NCBI RefSeq assembly: GCF_002236115.1
Contig: NZ_NIWT01000004.1
Location: forward strand, 62,001 to 126,000
DNA: 64,000 nucleotides
From: Pseudomonas jessenii
GTDB taxonomy: Bacteria; Pseudomonadota; Gammaproteobacteria; Pseudomonadales; Pseudomonadaceae
Direction of reading: 5' to 3'
Below, in pieces: positions 14,130 through 24,961 of this stretch (the stretch's first letter is position 1; the number at the start of each line of letters is the position of its first letter). The notes under the pieces were generated by a model. That model was not told the origin of the DNA, searched no databases, and worked only from the letters and a program-made list of their open reading frames with translations. The position numbers were made by a program, and so were the translations under genes.

Positions 14130-15611
14130 ATGAGCAAAGAAGTACTGCTGGTTGTTGAGTCGGTATCCAATGAAAAGGGCGTACCGGCAAACGTGATTTT
14201 TGAAGCGCTGGAGCTGGCCTTGGCCACTGCTACCAAAAAGCGTTTTGAAGACGAAGTTGATCTGCGTGTGGAAATCAACCGCCACACGGGTGCATACGAG
14301 ACATTCCGTCGCTGGACGGTCGTCGAAGAAGCTGACCTGGACGATCCGGCCATCGAAACCTGGCCGAGCAAGGTTGCTGAAACGCATCCTGGCGCCAAGG
14401 TCGGTGACGTCGTAGAAGAGAAGATCGAGTCCATCGAGTTCGGCCGCATTGCCGCACAGACTGCCAAGCAAGTCATTGTGCAGAAAGTTCGCGAAGCCGA
14501 GCGCGCTCAGGTTGTTGACGCTTACCGCGAGCGCCTGGGTGAAATCATCTCCGGCACCGTGAAAAAAGTTACCCGCGACAACGTGATCGTTGATCTGGGC
14601 AACAACGCTGAAGCGTTGCTGGCCCGTGAAGACATCATTTCTCGCGAAACTTTCCGGGTTGGCGTGCGTCTGCGCGCGCTGCTCAAGGAAATCCGCACCG
14701 AGAACCGCGGCCCGCAGTTGATCCTGTCGCGTACTGCGCCGGAAATGCTGATCGAGTTGTTCCGCATCGAAGTGCCGGAAATTGCCGAAGGCCTGATCGA
14801 AGTGATGGCTGCGTCCCGTGATCCGGGTTCGCGCGCCAAGATCGCCGTTCGCTCCAAGGACAAACGCATCGACCCGCAGGGCGCTTGCATCGGTATGCGC
14901 GGTTCGCGCGTCCAGGCAGTGTCGGGTGAGTTGGGCGGTGAGCGTGTTGACATCGTCCTGTGGGACGACAACCCGGCTCAGTTCGTGATCAACGCCATGT
15001 CCCCGGCCGAGGTTGCGGCAATTATCGTTGACGAAGATGCCCACGCAATGGACATCGCCGTTGGCGCAGACAATCTGGCTCAGGCCATCGGTCGCGGTGG
15101 TCAGAACGTGCGTCTGGCCAGCCAGTTGACTGGCTGGACCCTGAACGTGATGACCGAATCGGACATCCAGGCTAAACAGCAAGCAGAAACCGGCGACATC
15201 CTGCGCAACTTCATCGACGAGCTGGAAGTCGACGAAGAACTGGCTCAGGTGCTGGTTGATGAAGGCTTCACCAGCCTGGAAGAGATTGCCTACGTACCGT
15301 TGGAAGAAATGCTCAACATCGACGGCTTTGACGAGGAAATCGTCAACGAGCTTCGCGCTCGTGCCAAGGATCGCTTGTTGACCAAAGCCATCGCTACTGA
15401 GGAAAAGCTGGCAGACGCCCATCCGGCCGAAGACCTGCTCTCGCTTGAGGGTATGGACAAGGATTTGGCGATGGAACTGGCGGTGCGCGGCGTAATTACC
15501 CGCGAAGACCTGGCCGAGCAGTCTATTGACGACCTGCTCGACATCGACGGCATTGACGATGATCGTGCCGGCAAGTTGATCATGGCCGCCCGAGCCCACT
15601 GGTTCGAGTAA
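14130..15611 (+). CDS. nusA: Transcription termination/antitermination factor NusA
   Basis: 493 residues from ATG 14130 ([18 protein letters not shown]); an earlier in-frame ATG at 14109 lacks a good context. NusA binds RNA polymerase and RNA, promoting pausing, termination and rRNA antitermination. Order of parts: N-terminal polymerase-binding domain (1-125), S1 (about 135-200), two KH domains with [14 protein letters not shown] and [11 protein letters not shown], then two C-terminal acidic repeats with helix-hairpin-helix motifs (from about 365). Confidence 0.97.
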   Translation: MSKEVLLVVESVSNEKGVPANVIFEALELALATATKKRFEDEVDLRVEINRHTGAYETFRRWTVVEEADLDDPAIETWPSKVAETHPGAKVGDVVEEKIESIEFGRIAAQTAKQVIVQKVREAERAQVVDAYRERLGEIISGTVKKVTRDNVIVDLGNNAEALLAREDIISRETFRVGVRLRALLKEIRTENRGPQLILSRTAPEMLIELFRIEVPEIAEGLIEVMAASRDPGSRAKIAVRSKDKRIDPQGACIGMRGSRVQAVSGELGGERVDIVLWDDNPAQFVINAMSPAEVAAIIVDEDAHAMDIAVGADNLAQAIGRGGQNVRLASQLTGWTLNVMTESDIQAKQQAETGDILRNFIDELEVDEELAQVLVDEGFTSLEEIAYVPLEEMLNIDGFDEEIVNELRARAKDRLLTKAIATEEKLADAHPAEDLLSLEGMDKDLAMELAVRGVITREDLAEQSIDDLLDIDGIDDDRAGKLIMAARAHWFE

Positions 15612-15638
15612 TTAGGCGCGGCCTGAGGAGAGAAGTGC

Positions 15639-18164
15639 ATGACGCAAGTCACGGTGAAACAACTGGCCGATGAGGTCAAAACACCGGTAGAGCGCCTGTT
15701 GCAGCAGATGCGTGAGGCAGGTCTGCCGCACACCGCCGCCGAAGAAAGTGTGACTGACAGTGAGAAGCAATCGTTGCTGACTCACTTGAAAAGCAGCCAC
15801 AAGGCGAAAGTGGAAGAACCACGCAAGATTACGCTGCAGCGTAAAACCACCAGCACCCTGCGTGTTGCTGGCAGCAAGAGCATCAGCGTTGAAGTACGCA
15901 AGAAGAAAGTCTTCGTACAGCGCAGCCCGGAAGAAATCGAAGCCGAGCGCAAGCGTGAACTGGATGAACGTCGCGCAGTAGAAAATGCTGCTCGTCAGAA
16001 GGCTGAAGAAGAAGCCAAGCGTCGCGCCGAAGAAGAAGCGCGTCGCCAGCCTGCTGCTGCGCCGACCGCTCAAGCCGAACCTGTTGCAGCGCCTGCTGCG
16101 GTGGCCGAGCCAGTTCGCGAAAGCGCACCGGTTGTGGCGGCTGCTCCAGCTCCTGCGGCCGATACCCGCAAGCGCGACGAACAGCGCCGTCCGGACAAGC
16201 CACGTGCCGATGACAGCAACCGTCGCGGTAGCGGCGATGGCGAGCGCAAAAACGCTCCGCATCGTGCTTCGGTCAAGGAAAAGGCTCCGGCTCCACGTGT
16301 TGCCCCACGTACTACCGACGAAGAAAGCGATGGCTTCCGTCGTGGTGGTCGCGGCAAGGCCAAGCTGAAGAAACGCAACGCCCACGGTTTCCAGAGCCCG
16401 ACCGGCCCTGTCGTGCGCGAAGTGAAGATCGGCGAAACCATCACTGTTGGCGATCTCGCCCAGCAGATGTCGGTGAAGGCTGCTGAAATCATCAAGTTCA
16501 TGTTCAAACTGGGTACTCCAGCGACCATCAACCAGGTACTGGATCAGGAAACTGCCCAGTTGGTTGCCGAGGAACTGGGCCACAAAGTGACCCTGGTCAG
16601 CGACACCGCCCTGGAAGATTCCCTGGCCGAGTCCCTGAAGTTTGAAGGCGAGGCAGTTTCCCGCGCACCAGTCGTGACCGTAATGGGCCACGTTGACCAC
16701 GGTAAGACTTCCCTGCTCGACTACATCCGTCGTGCCAAGGTTGCTGCTGGCGAAGCCGGTGGTATCACCCAGCACATCGGCGCATACCACGTTGAAACCG
16801 ACCGTGGCATGGTGACGTTCCTCGACACCCCTGGTCACGCCGCGTTTACCGCAATGCGTGCCCGTGGTGCCAAGGCGACCGACATCGTGATCCTGGTGGT
16901 TGCAGCGGACGACGGCGTGATGCCGCAGACCATTGAAGCTGTCCAGCACGCAGTAGCGGCTGGTGTGCCACTGGTTGTTGCAGTGAACAAGATCGACAAG
17001 CCAGGTGCTGACCTCGATCGCATCCGTAGCGAACTGTCGGTTCACGGCGTGACGTCGGAAGAGTGGGGTGGTGACACTCCGTTCGTACCAGTCTCGGCGA
17101 AGATGGGTACTGGCGTCGACGAACTGCTCGAAGCCGTATTGCTGCAAGCCGAAGTCCTGGAACTGACTGCAACTCCGTCGGCTCCTGGTCGTGGCGTCGT
17201 GGTTGAATCGCGTCTGGACAAGGGCCGTGGCCCGGTGGCTACCGTTCTGGTTCAAGACGGTACCCTGCGCCAAGGCGACATGGTCCTGGTCGGTTCGAAC
17301 TATGGCCGTGTACGTGCCATGCTCGACGAGAACGGCAAGCCAATCAAGGAAGCCGGTCCGGCCATCCCTGTCGAGATTCTCGGCCTGGACGGTACCCCGG
17401 ACGCTGGCGACGAGATGAGCGTGGTTGCCGACGAGAAGAAAGCCCGTGAAGTGGCTTTGTTCCGTCAAGGCAAGTTCCGCGAAGTCAAACTGGCTCGCGC
17501 TCACGCCGGCAAGCTGGAAAACATCTTCGAAAACATGGGTCAGGAAGAGAAGAAGACGCTCAACATCGTCCTCAAGTCCGACGTCCGTGGTTCGCTGGAA
17601 GCGTTGAACGGTGCCTTGAACGGCCTGGGTAACGACGAAGTGCAAGTGCGTGTAGTGGGTGGCGGCGTCGGTGGTATCACCGAATCCGACGCCAACCTGG
17701 CACTGGCCTCCAACGCTGTACTGTTCGGCTTCAACGTGCGTGCCGATGCCGGCGCGCGCAAGATCGTCGAGCAGGAAGGTCTGGATATGCGTTACTACAA
17801 CGTGATCTACGACATCATCGAAGACGTCAAGAAAGCCCTGACCGGTATGCTCGGCAGCGATGTTCGCGAGAACATCCTGGGTATCGCCGAAGTGCGTGAC
17901 GTGTTCCGTTCGCCGAAGTTTGGCGCGATCGCCGGTTGCATGGTTATCGAAGGTGTTGTTCACCGTAACCGTCCAATCCGTGTACTGCGTGAAGACATCG
18001 TTATCTTCGAAGGCGAGCTGGAATCCCTGCGCCGCTTCAAGGATGACGCTTCCGAAGTACGTGCCGGCATGGAATGCGGTATCGGCGTGAAGAGCTACAA
18101 CGACGTTAAAGTCGGCGACAAGATCGAAGTCTTCGAGAAGGTGCAGGTTGCTCGCAGCCTCTAA
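15639..18164 (+). CDS. infB: Translation initiation factor IF-2
   Basis: 841 residues. GTPase that brings fMet-tRNA to the 30S P site. The N-terminus has an IF2_N domain, then a long charged low-complexity linker rich in Glu, Arg, Ala and Pro (about 95-250). The G domain carries G1 GHVDHGKT at 350-357, G3 DTPGH and G4 NKID, followed by the C-domains that bind initiator tRNA. Internal starts that yield shorter IF-2 forms are known in enterobacteria and cannot be settled here. Confidence 0.97.
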   Translation: MTQVTVKQLADEVKTPVERLLQQMREAGLPHTAAEESVTDSEKQSLLTHLKSSHKAKVEEPRKITLQRKTTSTLRVAGSKSISVEVRKKKVFVQRSPEEIEAERKRELDERRAVENAARQKAEEEAKRRAEEEARRQPAAAPTAQAEPVAAPAAVAEPVRESAPVVAAAPAPAADTRKRDEQRRPDKPRADDSNRRGSGDGERKNAPHRASVKEKAPAPRVAPRTTDEESDGFRRGGRGKAKLKKRNAHGFQSPTGPVVREVKIGETITVGDLAQQMSVKAAEIIKFMFKLGTPATINQVLDQETAQLVAEELGHKVTLVSDTALEDSLAESLKFEGEAVSRAPVVTVMGHVDHGKTSLLDYIRRAKVAAGEAGGITQHIGAYHVETDRGMVTFLDTPGHAAFTAMRARGAKATDIVILVVAADDGVMPQTIEAVQHAVAAGVPLVVAVNKIDKPGADLDRIRSELSVHGVTSEEWGGDTPFVPVSAKMGTGVDELLEAVLLQAEVLELTATPSAPGRGVVVESRLDKGRGPVATVLVQDGTLRQGDMVLVGSNYGRVRAMLDENGKPIKEAGPAIPVEILGLDGTPDAGDEMSVVADEKKAREVALFRQGKFREVKLARAHAGKLENIFENMGQEEKKTLNIVLKSDVRGSLEALNGALNGLGNDEVQVRVVGGGVGGITESDANLALASNAVLFGFNVRADAGARKIVEQEGLDMRYYNVIYDIIEDVKKALTGMLGSDVRENILGIAEVRDVFRSPKFGAIAGCMVIEGVVHRNRPIRVLREDIVIFEGELESLRRFKDDASEVRAGMECGIGVKSYNDVKVGDKIEVFEKVQVARSL

Positions 18165-18235
18165 CTCGCGCACTTCAGGAGCCGTGACGGGGCGTCGCAT
18201 GCAAATGCGCAATTCGTCACCAGGACTCTAAACGC

Positions 18236-18272
18236 AACGCCCGGTCTGGCTTTTGTCAGGCCGGGCGTTTGC
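18236..18272 (+). other. Intercistronic hairpin between infB and rbfA
   Basis: AACGCCCGG (18236-18244) pairs perfectly with CCGGGCGTT (18261-18269), with only three T following. It lies in a 159-base gap inside an otherwise tight operon. It may be a weak terminator or an RNA-stability element. Confidence 0.6.
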
Positions 18273-18323
18273 CGCTTTCAGACCTCACGGGTTTCACCGT
18301 GGGGCAGTAACAGGTAACAAGAC

Positions 18324-18725
18324 ATGGCAAAAGAATATAGCCGTACCCAACGCATCGGCGATCAGATGCAGCGTGAGCTGGCACAACTGATCCGTCGTGA
18401 AGTCAAAGACCCGCGCGTCGGCCTGGTCACCATTACCGCAGTGGAAGTCAGCCGTGACGTCGGTCACGCCAAGATCTTCATCACCGTGATGGGGCAGGAC
18501 AGCGCCGAAGAAATTGCACAAAGCATCAAGGTGCTCAACTCCGCCGCCGGTTTCCTGCGCATGCAGTTGGCTCGCGAGATGAAGCTGCGCAGCGTTCCAC
18601 AGCTGCACTTCCACTACGACGAAAGCGTCGTGCGTGGTGCGCATCTGTCGGCATTGATCGAGCGCGCAGTGGCTGAAGACAATCAGCATCCGGTTGCGGC
18701 AGAAGCCGAAGACACCAAGGAGTAA
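18324..18725 (+). CDS. rbfA: Ribosome-binding factor RbfA
   Basis: 133 residues, single KH-like domain. It binds the 16S rRNA 5' region of immature 30S subunits and supports cold adaptation. Family motifs are [22 protein letters not shown] and [14 protein letters not shown]. The ATG at 18324 is preceded by AACAGGTAACAAG, a weak site. It is followed by truB after 3 bases, with the start GTG. Confidence 0.95.
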   Translation: MAKEYSRTQRIGDQMQRELAQLIRREVKDPRVGLVTITAVEVSRDVGHAKIFITVMGQDSAEEIAQSIKVLNSAAGFLRMQLAREMKLRSVPQLHFHYDESVVRGAHLSALIERAVAEDNQHPVAAEAEDTKE

Positions 18726-18728
18726 TCG

Positions 18729-19646
18729 GTGGCTCAGGTCAAACGTATCCGTCGTAACGTCAGCGGCATTATCCTTCTCGACAAGCCGCTGGGGTTTACC
18801 TCCAACGCGGCCTTGCAGAAGGTTCGCTGGTTGCTGAACGCCGAAAAGGCAGGTCATACCGGCAGTCTCGATCCCTTGGCCACCGGCGTGTTGCCGCTGT
18901 GCTTCGGCGAGGCGACCAAGTTCTCGCAATACCTGCTCGATTCCGACAAGGGTTATGAAACCCTGGCGCAACTGGGCAAGACCACCACCACGGCGGATGC
19001 CGAAGGTGAAGTTTTGCAGGAGCGCCCGGTGACCGTTGGTCGCCCCGATATCGAGGCTGTACTGCCGAAATTTCGTGGGCAAATCAGTCAGATACCGCCG
19101 ATGTACTCGGCACTCAAGCGAGATGGCCAGCCGCTATACAAGCTGGCTCGTGCAGGCGAAGTAGTGGAGCGCGAACCGCGTTCTGTTACTATTACGCGCT
19201 TGGAATTGCTGGCCTTCGAAGGTGATACTGCGCGGCTGGCGGTGGATTGCAGCAAAGGCACCTATATCCGTACCCTGGTGGAGGATATCGGTGAGCAACT
19301 CGGTTGTGGCGCTTACGTTGCAGAACTGCGACGTACCCAGGCCGGGCCATTCACCCTGGCGCAGACGGTTACCCTCGAAGAGCTGGAAGCGGTACATGCC
19401 GAAGGCGGCAACGAAGCGGTCGATCGCTTCCTGATGCCATCGGACAGCGGCCTGCTGGATTGGCCACTGTTGCAGTTCTCGGAAGCGAGTGCGTTCTACT
19501 GGCTCAACGGCCAGCCGGTACGTGCCCCGGATGCTCCGAAGTTCGGCATGGTACGGGTACAGGATCACAATGGTCGCTTCATCGGTATCGGTGAAGTGAG
19601 CGAAGACGGGCGCATCGCGCCGCGTCGACTGATTCGGTCAGAATGA
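18729..19646 (+). CDS. truB: tRNA pseudouridine-55 synthase
   Basis: 305 residues. Makes pseudouridine 55 in the T-loop of tRNAs. The catalytic aspartate is Asp48 in [11 protein letters not shown], the same number as in E. coli. [13 protein letters not shown] is the second family motif, and a C-terminal PUA-like domain follows after about residue 245. The start is GTG at 18729, three bases after the rbfA stop, so the genes are probably translationally coupled. Confidence 0.95.
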   Translation: MAQVKRIRRNVSGIILLDKPLGFTSNAALQKVRWLLNAEKAGHTGSLDPLATGVLPLCFGEATKFSQYLLDSDKGYETLAQLGKTTTTADAEGEVLQERPVTVGRPDIEAVLPKFRGQISQIPPMYSALKRDGQPLYKLARAGEVVEREPRSVTITRLELLAFEGDTARLAVDCSKGTYIRTLVEDIGEQLGCGAYVAELRRTQAGPFTLAQTVTLEELEAVHAEGGNEAVDRFLMPSDSGLLDWPLLQFSEASAFYWLNGQPVRAPDAPKFGMVRVQDHNGRFIGIGEVSEDGRIAPRRLIRSE

Positions 19647-19696
19647 CCGGACGAGGGTGGCTGTCAACAGGCACGGTCACTACTCATTTTTAGATA

Positions 19697-19743
19697 CAGG
19701 GATTTGTCCCTGGCCTGTTGAAACTGTTTTTCTGAAACAGTTT
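19697..19743 (+). promoter_or_regulatory. Structured rpsO leader
   Basis: Two consecutive hairpins precede rpsO: CAGGGA/TCCCTG with loop TTTG (19697-19712) and a 9 bp perfect AAACTGTTT/AAACAGTTT (19721-19743). S15 is known in several bacteria to repress its own mRNA through leader structure, so this is a likely autoregulatory site, by inference. Confidence 0.5.
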
Positions 19744-19763
19744 CCTGATAAAAGGATTGCCTC

Positions 19764-20033
19764 ATGGCTCTCGACGTTCAAGAAAAAGCTCAAATCGTAG
19801 CTGACTACCAGCAAGCTGTTGGTGACACCGGTTCGCCAGAAGTGCAAGTTGCACTGCTGACCGCCAACATCAACAAACTGCAAGGTCACTTCAAGGCCAA
19901 CGGTAAAGACCACCACTCCCGTCGTGGTCTGATCCGCATGGTTAACCAGCGTCGTAAGCTGCTGGACTACCTGAAAGGCAAGGATCTGGGTCGTTATCAG
20001 ACTCTGATCGGTCGCCTGGGTCTGCGTCGCTAA
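19764..20033 (+). CDS. rpsO: 30S ribosomal protein S15
   Basis: 89 residues, full S15 length. Primary 16S rRNA-binding protein that organises the central domain and forms a bridge to 50S. Signatures: [23 protein letters not shown] and [24 protein letters not shown] 19764 is preceded by AAAGGA. Its leader and the pnp leader are both structured, typical of this pair. Confidence 0.97.
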   Translation: MALDVQEKAQIVADYQQAVGDTGSPEVQVALLTANINKLQGHFKANGKDHHSRRGLIRMVNQRRKLLDYLKGKDLGRYQTLIGRLGLRR

Positions 20034-20060
20034 TAAGCGATTGCGCTAGAGGTTGGTTGT

Positions 20061-20099
20061 CTGTCGTGCACCAGCGGGTTTCCCGCCGGCGCATGGCAG
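20061..20099 (+). promoter_or_regulatory. Long pnp leader hairpin (probable RNase III site)
   Basis: An 18-pair stem with two mismatches (20061-20078 with 20082-20099, three-base loop TTT) lies between rpsO and pnp. In enterobacteria a comparable hairpin is cut by RNase III and then by PNPase, which gives PNPase autocontrol. No T run follows, so it is not a simple terminator. Confidence 0.65.
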
Positions 20100-20239
20100 G
20101 CTCCCAGCCTCAAGTTTTATCTGGATACCTGCTTTGCCTGAGTAACACCTGGACAAACCAGTCGGGCCGATTCCCGGCGTTGCCCAAGAATTTCGCAAGA
20201 AACCAGTTCCCCCAAGAGCCACAAAGAAGGTAGGACACC

Positions 20240-22345
20240 GTGAACCCGGTAATCAAAAAATTCCAGTTCGGTCAGTCGACCGTTACCCTCGAGACTGGCC
20301 GTATCGCCCGTCAGGCCTCCGGCGCAGTATTGGTCACCGTTGACGACGACGTCAGCGTATTGGTGACCGTAGTCGGTGCAAAACAAGCCGATCCAGGCAA
20401 GGGCTTCTTCCCTCTGTCTGTTCATTACCAGGAAAAGACTTACGCTGCCGGTAAGATCCCTGGCGGTTTCTTCAAGCGCGAAGGCCGTCCTTCCGAGAAA
20501 GAAACCCTGACTTCCCGACTGATCGACCGTCCGATCCGTCCGCTGTTCCCGGAAGGCTTCATGAACGAAGTGCAGGTTGTCTGCACCGTCGTTTCCACCA
20601 GCAAGAAGACCGATCCGGACATCGCTGCGATGATCGGTACCTCGGCTGCGCTGGCGATCTCCGGCATTCCTTTCGATGGCCCGATCGGCGCTGCCCGCGT
20701 TGCGTTCCACGAAAGCACCGGTTACCTGCTGAACCCGACTTACGAGCAACAGGCTGCTTCGAGCCTGGACATGGTCGTTGCCGGTACTTCGGACGCTGTG
20801 CTGATGGTTGAATCGGAAGCCAAAGAGCTGACCGAAGACCAGATGCTGGGCGCGGTACTGTTTGCTCACGACGAGTTCCAGGTTGTGATCAACGCCGTCA
20901 AAGAACTGGCCGCTGAAGCTGCCAAGCCAACCTGGACCTGGGCTCCTGCGCCAGAAGCCACCGAACTGCTGGGCGCTATCCGTGCCGAGTTCGGCGAAGC
21001 GATCTCCCAGGCCTACACCATCACCGTCAAGGCCGACCGTTACGCTCGCCTGGGCGAGTTGAAGGACCAGGTCGTTGCCAAGCTGTCCGGTGAAGAAGGC
21101 CAGCCTTCTTCCGGCGAAGTCAAAGCGGCTTTCGGCGAAATCGAATACCGCACCGTTCGCGAAAACATCGTCAACGGCAAGCCACGTATCGACGGTCGCG
21201 ACACCAAGACCGTACGTCCGTTGAACATCGAAGTCGGCGTACTGCCTAAAACCCACGGTTCGGCTCTGTTCACCCGTGGCGAAACCCAGGCTCTGGTCGT
21301 TGCAACTCTGGGTACTGCCCGTGATGCACAGCTGCTGGACACCCTGGAAGGCGAGAAGAAAGACCCGTTCATGCTGCACTACAACTTCCCTCCGTTCTCG
21401 GTAGGCGAGTGTGGTCGCATGGGTGGCGCTGGTCGTCGCGAAATCGGTCACGGCCGTCTGGCCCGTCGTTCGGTTTCGGCCATGCTGCCTGCCGCTGACG
21501 TTTTCCCGTACACCATCCGTGTTGTGTCGGAAATCACCGAATCCAACGGTTCGAGCTCGATGGCTTCCGTTTGCGGCGCTTCCCTGGCCCTGATGGACGC
21601 TGGTGTGCCGATGAAGGCGCCGGTTGCCGGTATCGCCATGGGTCTGGTTAAGGAAGGCGAGAAATTCGCCGTCCTGACCGACATCCTGGGTGACGAAGAC
21701 CACCTGGGCGACATGGACTTCAAGGTAGCCGGTACCGCCAAAGGCGTGACCGCGCTGCAGATGGACATCAAGATCAAGGGCATCACCGAAGAGATCATGG
21801 AAATCGCTCTGGGCCAAGCCCTGGAAGCGCGCCTGAACATCCTCGGCCAGATGAACCAGATCATTGGCCAGTCGCGTACCGAACTGTCGGCCAACGCTCC
21901 GACCATGATCGCGATGAAGATCGACACCGACAAAATCCGTGATGTCATCGGTAAAGGCGGCGCGACCATTCGTGCGATCTGTGAAGAAACCAAGGCTTCG
22001 ATCGACATCGAAGATGACGGTTCGATCAAGATCTTCGGCGAAACCAAGGAAGCGGCTGAAGCAGCACGTCAGCGCGTTCTGGGCATCACCGCTGAAGCCG
22101 AGATCGGCAAGATCTACGTCGGCAAGGTTGAGCGCATCGTCGACTTCGGCGCATTCGTCAACATCCTGCCGGGCAAGGACGGTCTGGTTCACATCTCCAT
22201 GCTGAGCGATGCTCGCGTTGAGAAAGTGACCGACATCCTGAAAGAAGGCCAGGAAGTGGAAGTGCTGGTACTGGACGTGGACAACCGCGGCCGTATCAAA
22301 CTGTCCATCAAAGACGTGGCGGCAGCCAAGGCTTCGGGCGTTTAA
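20240..22345 (+). CDS. pnp: Polyribonucleotide nucleotidyltransferase (PNPase)
   Basis: 701 residues. Phosphorolytic 3'-5' exoribonuclease, part of the RNA degradosome. Two RNase PH domains (second begins near 315, with [23 protein letters not shown]), followed by KH ([17 protein letters not shown]) and S1 ([20 protein letters not shown]) RNA-binding domains. The start is GTG at 20240 with AAGGTAGGA upstream. The 206-base leader holds the hairpin at 20061-20099. Confidence 0.97.
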   Translation: MNPVIKKFQFGQSTVTLETGRIARQASGAVLVTVDDDVSVLVTVVGAKQADPGKGFFPLSVHYQEKTYAAGKIPGGFFKREGRPSEKETLTSRLIDRPIRPLFPEGFMNEVQVVCTVVSTSKKTDPDIAAMIGTSAALAISGIPFDGPIGAARVAFHESTGYLLNPTYEQQAASSLDMVVAGTSDAVLMVESEAKELTEDQMLGAVLFAHDEFQVVINAVKELAAEAAKPTWTWAPAPEATELLGAIRAEFGEAISQAYTITVKADRYARLGELKDQVVAKLSGEEGQPSSGEVKAAFGEIEYRTVRENIVNGKPRIDGRDTKTVRPLNIEVGVLPKTHGSALFTRGETQALVVATLGTARDAQLLDTLEGEKKDPFMLHYNFPPFSVGECGRMGGAGRREIGHGRLARRSVSAMLPAADVFPYTIRVVSEITESNGSSSMASVCGASLALMDAGVPMKAPVAGIAMGLVKEGEKFAVLTDILGDEDHLGDMDFKVAGTAKGVTALQMDIKIKGITEEIMEIALGQALEARLNILGQMNQIIGQSRTELSANAPTMIAMKIDTDKIRDVIGKGGATIRAICEETKASIDIEDDGSIKIFGETKEAAEAARQRVLGITAEAEIGKIYVGKVERIVDFGAFVNILPGKDGLVHISMLSDARVEKVTDILKEGQEVEVLVLDVDNRGRIKLSIKDVAAAKASGV

Positions 22346-22380
22346 TCACGCCTCACGCCTGACCGCTTCAACGTTATAAA

Positions 22381-22416
22381 AAATGCCCCGCCGTGAAAAC
22401 GGTGGGGCATTTTTTT
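22381..22416 (+). terminator. Terminator of the nusA-pnp operon
   Basis: A 14 bp stem (22381-22394 with 22399-22412, one G-T pair) closed by a GAAA tetraloop, with a T run at 22410-22416. Very strong intrinsic terminator; the A run on the 5' side would also let it work on the opposite strand. Confidence 0.92.
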
Positions 22417-22446
22417 GTCTGTAGATCACAGAGTTGATTGACGACG

Positions 22447-22475
22447 TTGCCGTTGCTGAAACTCGGTGCTAGGTT
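22447..22475 (+). promoter_or_regulatory. Candidate promoter of tRNA-Thr
   Basis: TTGCCG (22447-22452), 17-base spacer, TAGGTT (22470-22475), ending 9 bases before the mature tRNA 5' end. Confidence 0.45.
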
Positions 22476-22484
22476 TAGCCCACC

Positions 22485-22560
22485 GCCCGTGTAGCTCAGC
22501 CGGTAGAGCAGCGCACTCGTAACGCGAAGGTCGCAGGTTCGATTCCTGTCTCGGGCACCA
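22485..22560 (+). tRNA. tRNA-Thr (anticodon CGT)
   Basis: 76 bases with encoded CCA. Acceptor GCCCGTG pairs with CTCGGGC apart from a U6-U67 mismatch; the anticodon loop is CTCGTAA. The anticodon stem GCGCA/CGCGA contains a 31-39 A-C mismatch and a 27-43 G-A pair; the G-A pair is also found in enterobacterial tRNA-Thr(CGT). Confidence 0.93.
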
Positions 22561-22871
22561 TTTCCCCCCTCGCTTGTTTCACCTTTCCGCTCAGGTTCTC
22601 GAGTTCGCGGTCCTGATCGCTGTTTGAATTTATGTTCCCGCCGTCATCAAAACATCGCGTGCACAACTTTTTGTGGGGAGATGTAAAGAGACGTGTAAAT
22701 CCTCAGCCAAACGTCCTATATTCGGAGTCTGCCTGAGCAACGCCCAGCAGTTTTCAGATGATCCAGAATGGTTCTGAAGGCCAGATAAACCGGGCTTGAT
22801 CCGGTTTTTTGTGTCAGAGAGATCCTTGAAGATCCAGATCCATCTTCCATTCCCAGATCAGCGAGAACGCC
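22561..22871 (+). other. Intergenic region with a terminator-like stem
   Basis: About 311 bases with no open frame. It holds a hairpin AAACCGG (22787-22793) with CCGGTTT (22801-22807) followed by TTTTTTG, probably an intrinsic terminator of an unidentified short transcript or of tRNA-Thr read-through. A promoter for the next gene must lie here but is not obvious. Confidence 0.5.
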
Positions 22872-23177
22872 ATGACTGTTAAAGAGATGACCCAGGAAGC
22901 CCGACACGAAGAAGCGCTGAAGAAGTATGTGCTGGATGCCCCCGAGTTGATGGACGAGATCAAGGACTTGTCCGCCGACGATCAGAAAGACCAGATCCAG
23001 TGGGCGTTCGAGGATGAAGCCGAAGCCCAGGGCTTGCAACCGTGGGAACTGACGCTCAAGTACACATCAACCCCGGAAGAATACGAGACCGAACGCCTGA
23101 AACTGCACAAGGAAGCTGCCGAGGTGTTGGGCGTCGAGTGGGAAGAGTACTGCGAGATGAACAATCTGGTGGTCTGA
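22872..23177 (+). CDS. Small acidic protein, DUF6388-like
   Basis: 101 residues, highly acidic and helical (MTVKEMTQEARHEEALKKYVLDAP at the start, VEWEEYCEMNNLVV at the end), with no signal peptide or membrane segment. It looks like the pseudomonad DUF6388 family, of unknown function; I recognise this only from overall pattern. The ATG at 22872 has GCGAGAA upstream, a weak site. It stands alone between tRNA-Thr and a REPIN, so there is no operon context. Confidence 0.6.
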   Translation: MTVKEMTQEARHEEALKKYVLDAPELMDEIKDLSADDQKDQIQWAFEDEAEAQGLQPWELTLKYTSTPEEYETERLKLHKEAAEVLGVEWEEYCEMNNLVV

Positions 23178-23183
23178 CACTCA

Positions 23184-23283
23184 TGTAGGAGCGAGCTTGC
23201 TCGCGATGGTCGTTAACGATAACGCCTGTTTACTGGTTAAACATGGCGCTCTCAGGTACATCGCGAGCAAGCTCGCTCCTACA
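23184..23283. repeat. REPIN (inverted REP pair)
   Basis: TGTAGGAGCGAGCTTGCTCG at 23184 is matched by its inverted copy ending at 23283, about 100 bases apart. Each arm is itself a small palindrome (GAGC-TT-GCTC). This is the standard Pseudomonas REP doublet, a non-autonomous element mobilised in trans by RAYT transposases; it probably also shapes the 3' ends of the flanking convergent genes. Confidence 0.92.
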
Positions 23284-23308
23284 GTTTTGGCAACTCACAT
23301 ACGTGTGA

Positions 23309-24157
23309 TCAGAGACTCAGGCGCATCGACAGATCGACCGCCTTCACATCCTTGGTCATCGCACCGATCGAAATGTAATCCACCCCGGTCTGTGCAATTG
23401 GCAGCAACGTACTTTCGTTGATCCCGCCGCTGGCCTCCAGCTTGGCCTTGCCGGCATTCAGGCGCACGGCTTCACGCATGTCGTCCAGGCTCAGTTCGTC
23501 GAGCATGATGATGTCGGCACCGGCCGCCAGCGCTTCCTTGAGTTCATCCAGGCTTTCCACTTCAATCTCGACCGGTTTGCCCGGGGCGATCTTGTGCGCG
23601 GCGGCAATGGCCTGCGCGATGCCGCCGCTGGCGGCGATGTGGTTTTCCTTGATCAGGAAGGCGTCATACAGGCCGATGCGGTGGTTATGGCAACCACCGC
23701 AGGTCACGGCGTACTTTTGCGCCAGGCGCAGCCCCGGCAGTGTTTTGCGGGTGTCGAGCAGCTTGACCTGAGTCTCGGCCACGAAGTCCGCCAGGTATTG
23801 CGCGCGGGTCGCCACGCCGGAGAGCAGTTGCAGGAAGTTCAGGGCGCTGCGTTCGCCGGTCAGCAGTGAGCGCGCAGGGCCTTCGAGGTGGAACAGCACC
23901 TGATTGGGCGTCACCCGTTCACCGTCGGCAACCTGCCAGTGCACCGCCACCCGCGGGTCCAGTTGCCGAAACACGTTATCGACCCAGGCGGTGCCGCTGA
24001 TGACGGCCGCGTCGCGGGTAATGATGGTGGCTTTGGCCAGGCGTTCGGCCGGGATCAGCTGCGCGGTGATATCGCCGCTGCCGATGTCTTCATGCAGCGC
24101 ACGGCGCACGTTGGCTTCGATTTCGGCGGTCAGATCGGCGAGACGTAGATTCGGCAT
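23309..24157 (-). CDS. nadC: Nicotinate-nucleotide pyrophosphorylase (quinolinate phosphoribosyltransferase)
   Basis: 282 residues from ATG 24157 ([32 protein letters not shown]). Converts quinolinate and PRPP to nicotinate mononucleotide in NAD synthesis. Motifs include [25 protein letters not shown] with [15 protein letters not shown] and [11 protein letters not shown] near the C-terminus. An upstream ATG at 24214 is rejected. It is divergent from ampD, the usual nadC-ampDE neighbourhood. Confidence 0.95.
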   Translation of the reverse strand: MPNLRLADLTAEIEANVRRALHEDIGSGDITAQLIPAERLAKATIITRDAAVISGTAWVDNVFRQLDPRVAVHWQVADGERVTPNQVLFHLEGPARSLLTGERSALNFLQLLSGVATRAQYLADFVAETQVKLLDTRKTLPGLRLAQKYAVTCGGCHNHRIGLYDAFLIKENHIAASGGIAQAIAAAHKIAPGKPVEIEVESLDELKEALAAGADIIMLDELSLDDMREAVRLNAGKAKLEASGGINESTLLPIAQTGVDYISIGAMTKDVKAVDLSMRLSL

Positions 24158-24400
24158 AACAGACTCCACAAACAAAGTGGCTCGATTATAGGGCCATGCC
24201 ACCGACCAACCCAAGGCATCAGAGCGTTACGTTTGCGCTGGCACCTGTATTTGGTCGAATCCCTGACGTTGCCGGCGTTGGCTGTCGATTCCGAACATAC
24301 GCCTGTTTGAGATCGGCAACCTCAAACGCGGCAAGTGATCGCGTCCTGGGGGATTATCGCGGCATACTGTGCCAATACAGTCGACGTTGAAGGAATCGGT

Positions 24401-24961
24401 ATGCAGTTGGACCCCGCGAGCGGTTGGATTCAGGGTGTGCATGTCTGCCCCTCTCCCAACTTCAATGCGCGCCCCACAGGCGAAATTTCCCTGCTGGTGA
24501 TCCACAACATCAGCCTGCCGCCGGCGCAGTTCGCCACTGGCAAGGTGCAGGAGTTTTTCCAGAATCGTCTGGATGTCACCGAACATCCCTATTTTGAAGG
24601 GATTGTGGACTTGCGGGTGTCGGCGCACTTTCTGATCGAACGTGACGGTACCGTTACCCAGTTTGTTTCGTGCCTTGAGCGTGCGTGGCATGCGGGCGTC
24701 TCGAGCTTCGAGGGGCGGGAAACCTGTAACGATTTTTCCGTGGGCATCGAGCTCGAAGGCACGGATGATCTGCCGTTCACCGACGCGCAATACCACGCGT
24801 TGACAGCCCTGACGCGCCAGTTGCAACAGGCGTTCACGGCAATCACCACAGAGCGCATCTGCGGGCACAGCGATATTGCACCGGGGCGCAAAACCGATCC
24901 AGGGCCGGCGTTCGACTGGGCACGCTATCGTGCCGCCCTGGCACAAGAGGAAGGACGATGA
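24401..24961 (+). CDS. ampD: 1,6-anhydro-N-acetylmuramyl-L-alanine amidase AmpD
   Basis: 186 residues from ATG 24401 (MQLDPASGW), preceded by AAGGAATCG. Cytoplasmic zinc amidase that trims recycled anhydromuropeptides; loss derepresses AmpC beta-lactamase in related species. Zinc ligands are His35 (VIHNIS), His156 (CGHSD) and Asp166 (KTDPGPAFDW). ARPTGEISLLVIHNISLPP matches the family N-terminus. It overlaps ampE by four bases. Confidence 0.95.
   Translation: MQLDPASGWIQGVHVCPSPNFNARPTGEISLLVIHNISLPPAQFATGKVQEFFQNRLDVTEHPYFEGIVDLRVSAHFLIERDGTVTQFVSCLERAWHAGVSSFEGRETCNDFSVGIELEGTDDLPFTDAQYHALTALTRQLQQAFTAITTERICGHSDIAPGRKTDPGPAFDWARYRAALAQEEGR

Noticed and set aside
15612..18212. 866-codon minus-strand frame
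   Set aside because: Antisense shadow of infB; no start context or recognisable domain.
20117..22192. 691-codon minus-strand frame
   Set aside because: Antisense shadow of pnp.
23184..23283. Repeated palindromic sequences that could look like a CRISPR array
   Set aside because: They are isolated inverted doublets scattered through many kilobases, not direct repeats with regular unique spacers, and no cas genes are present.
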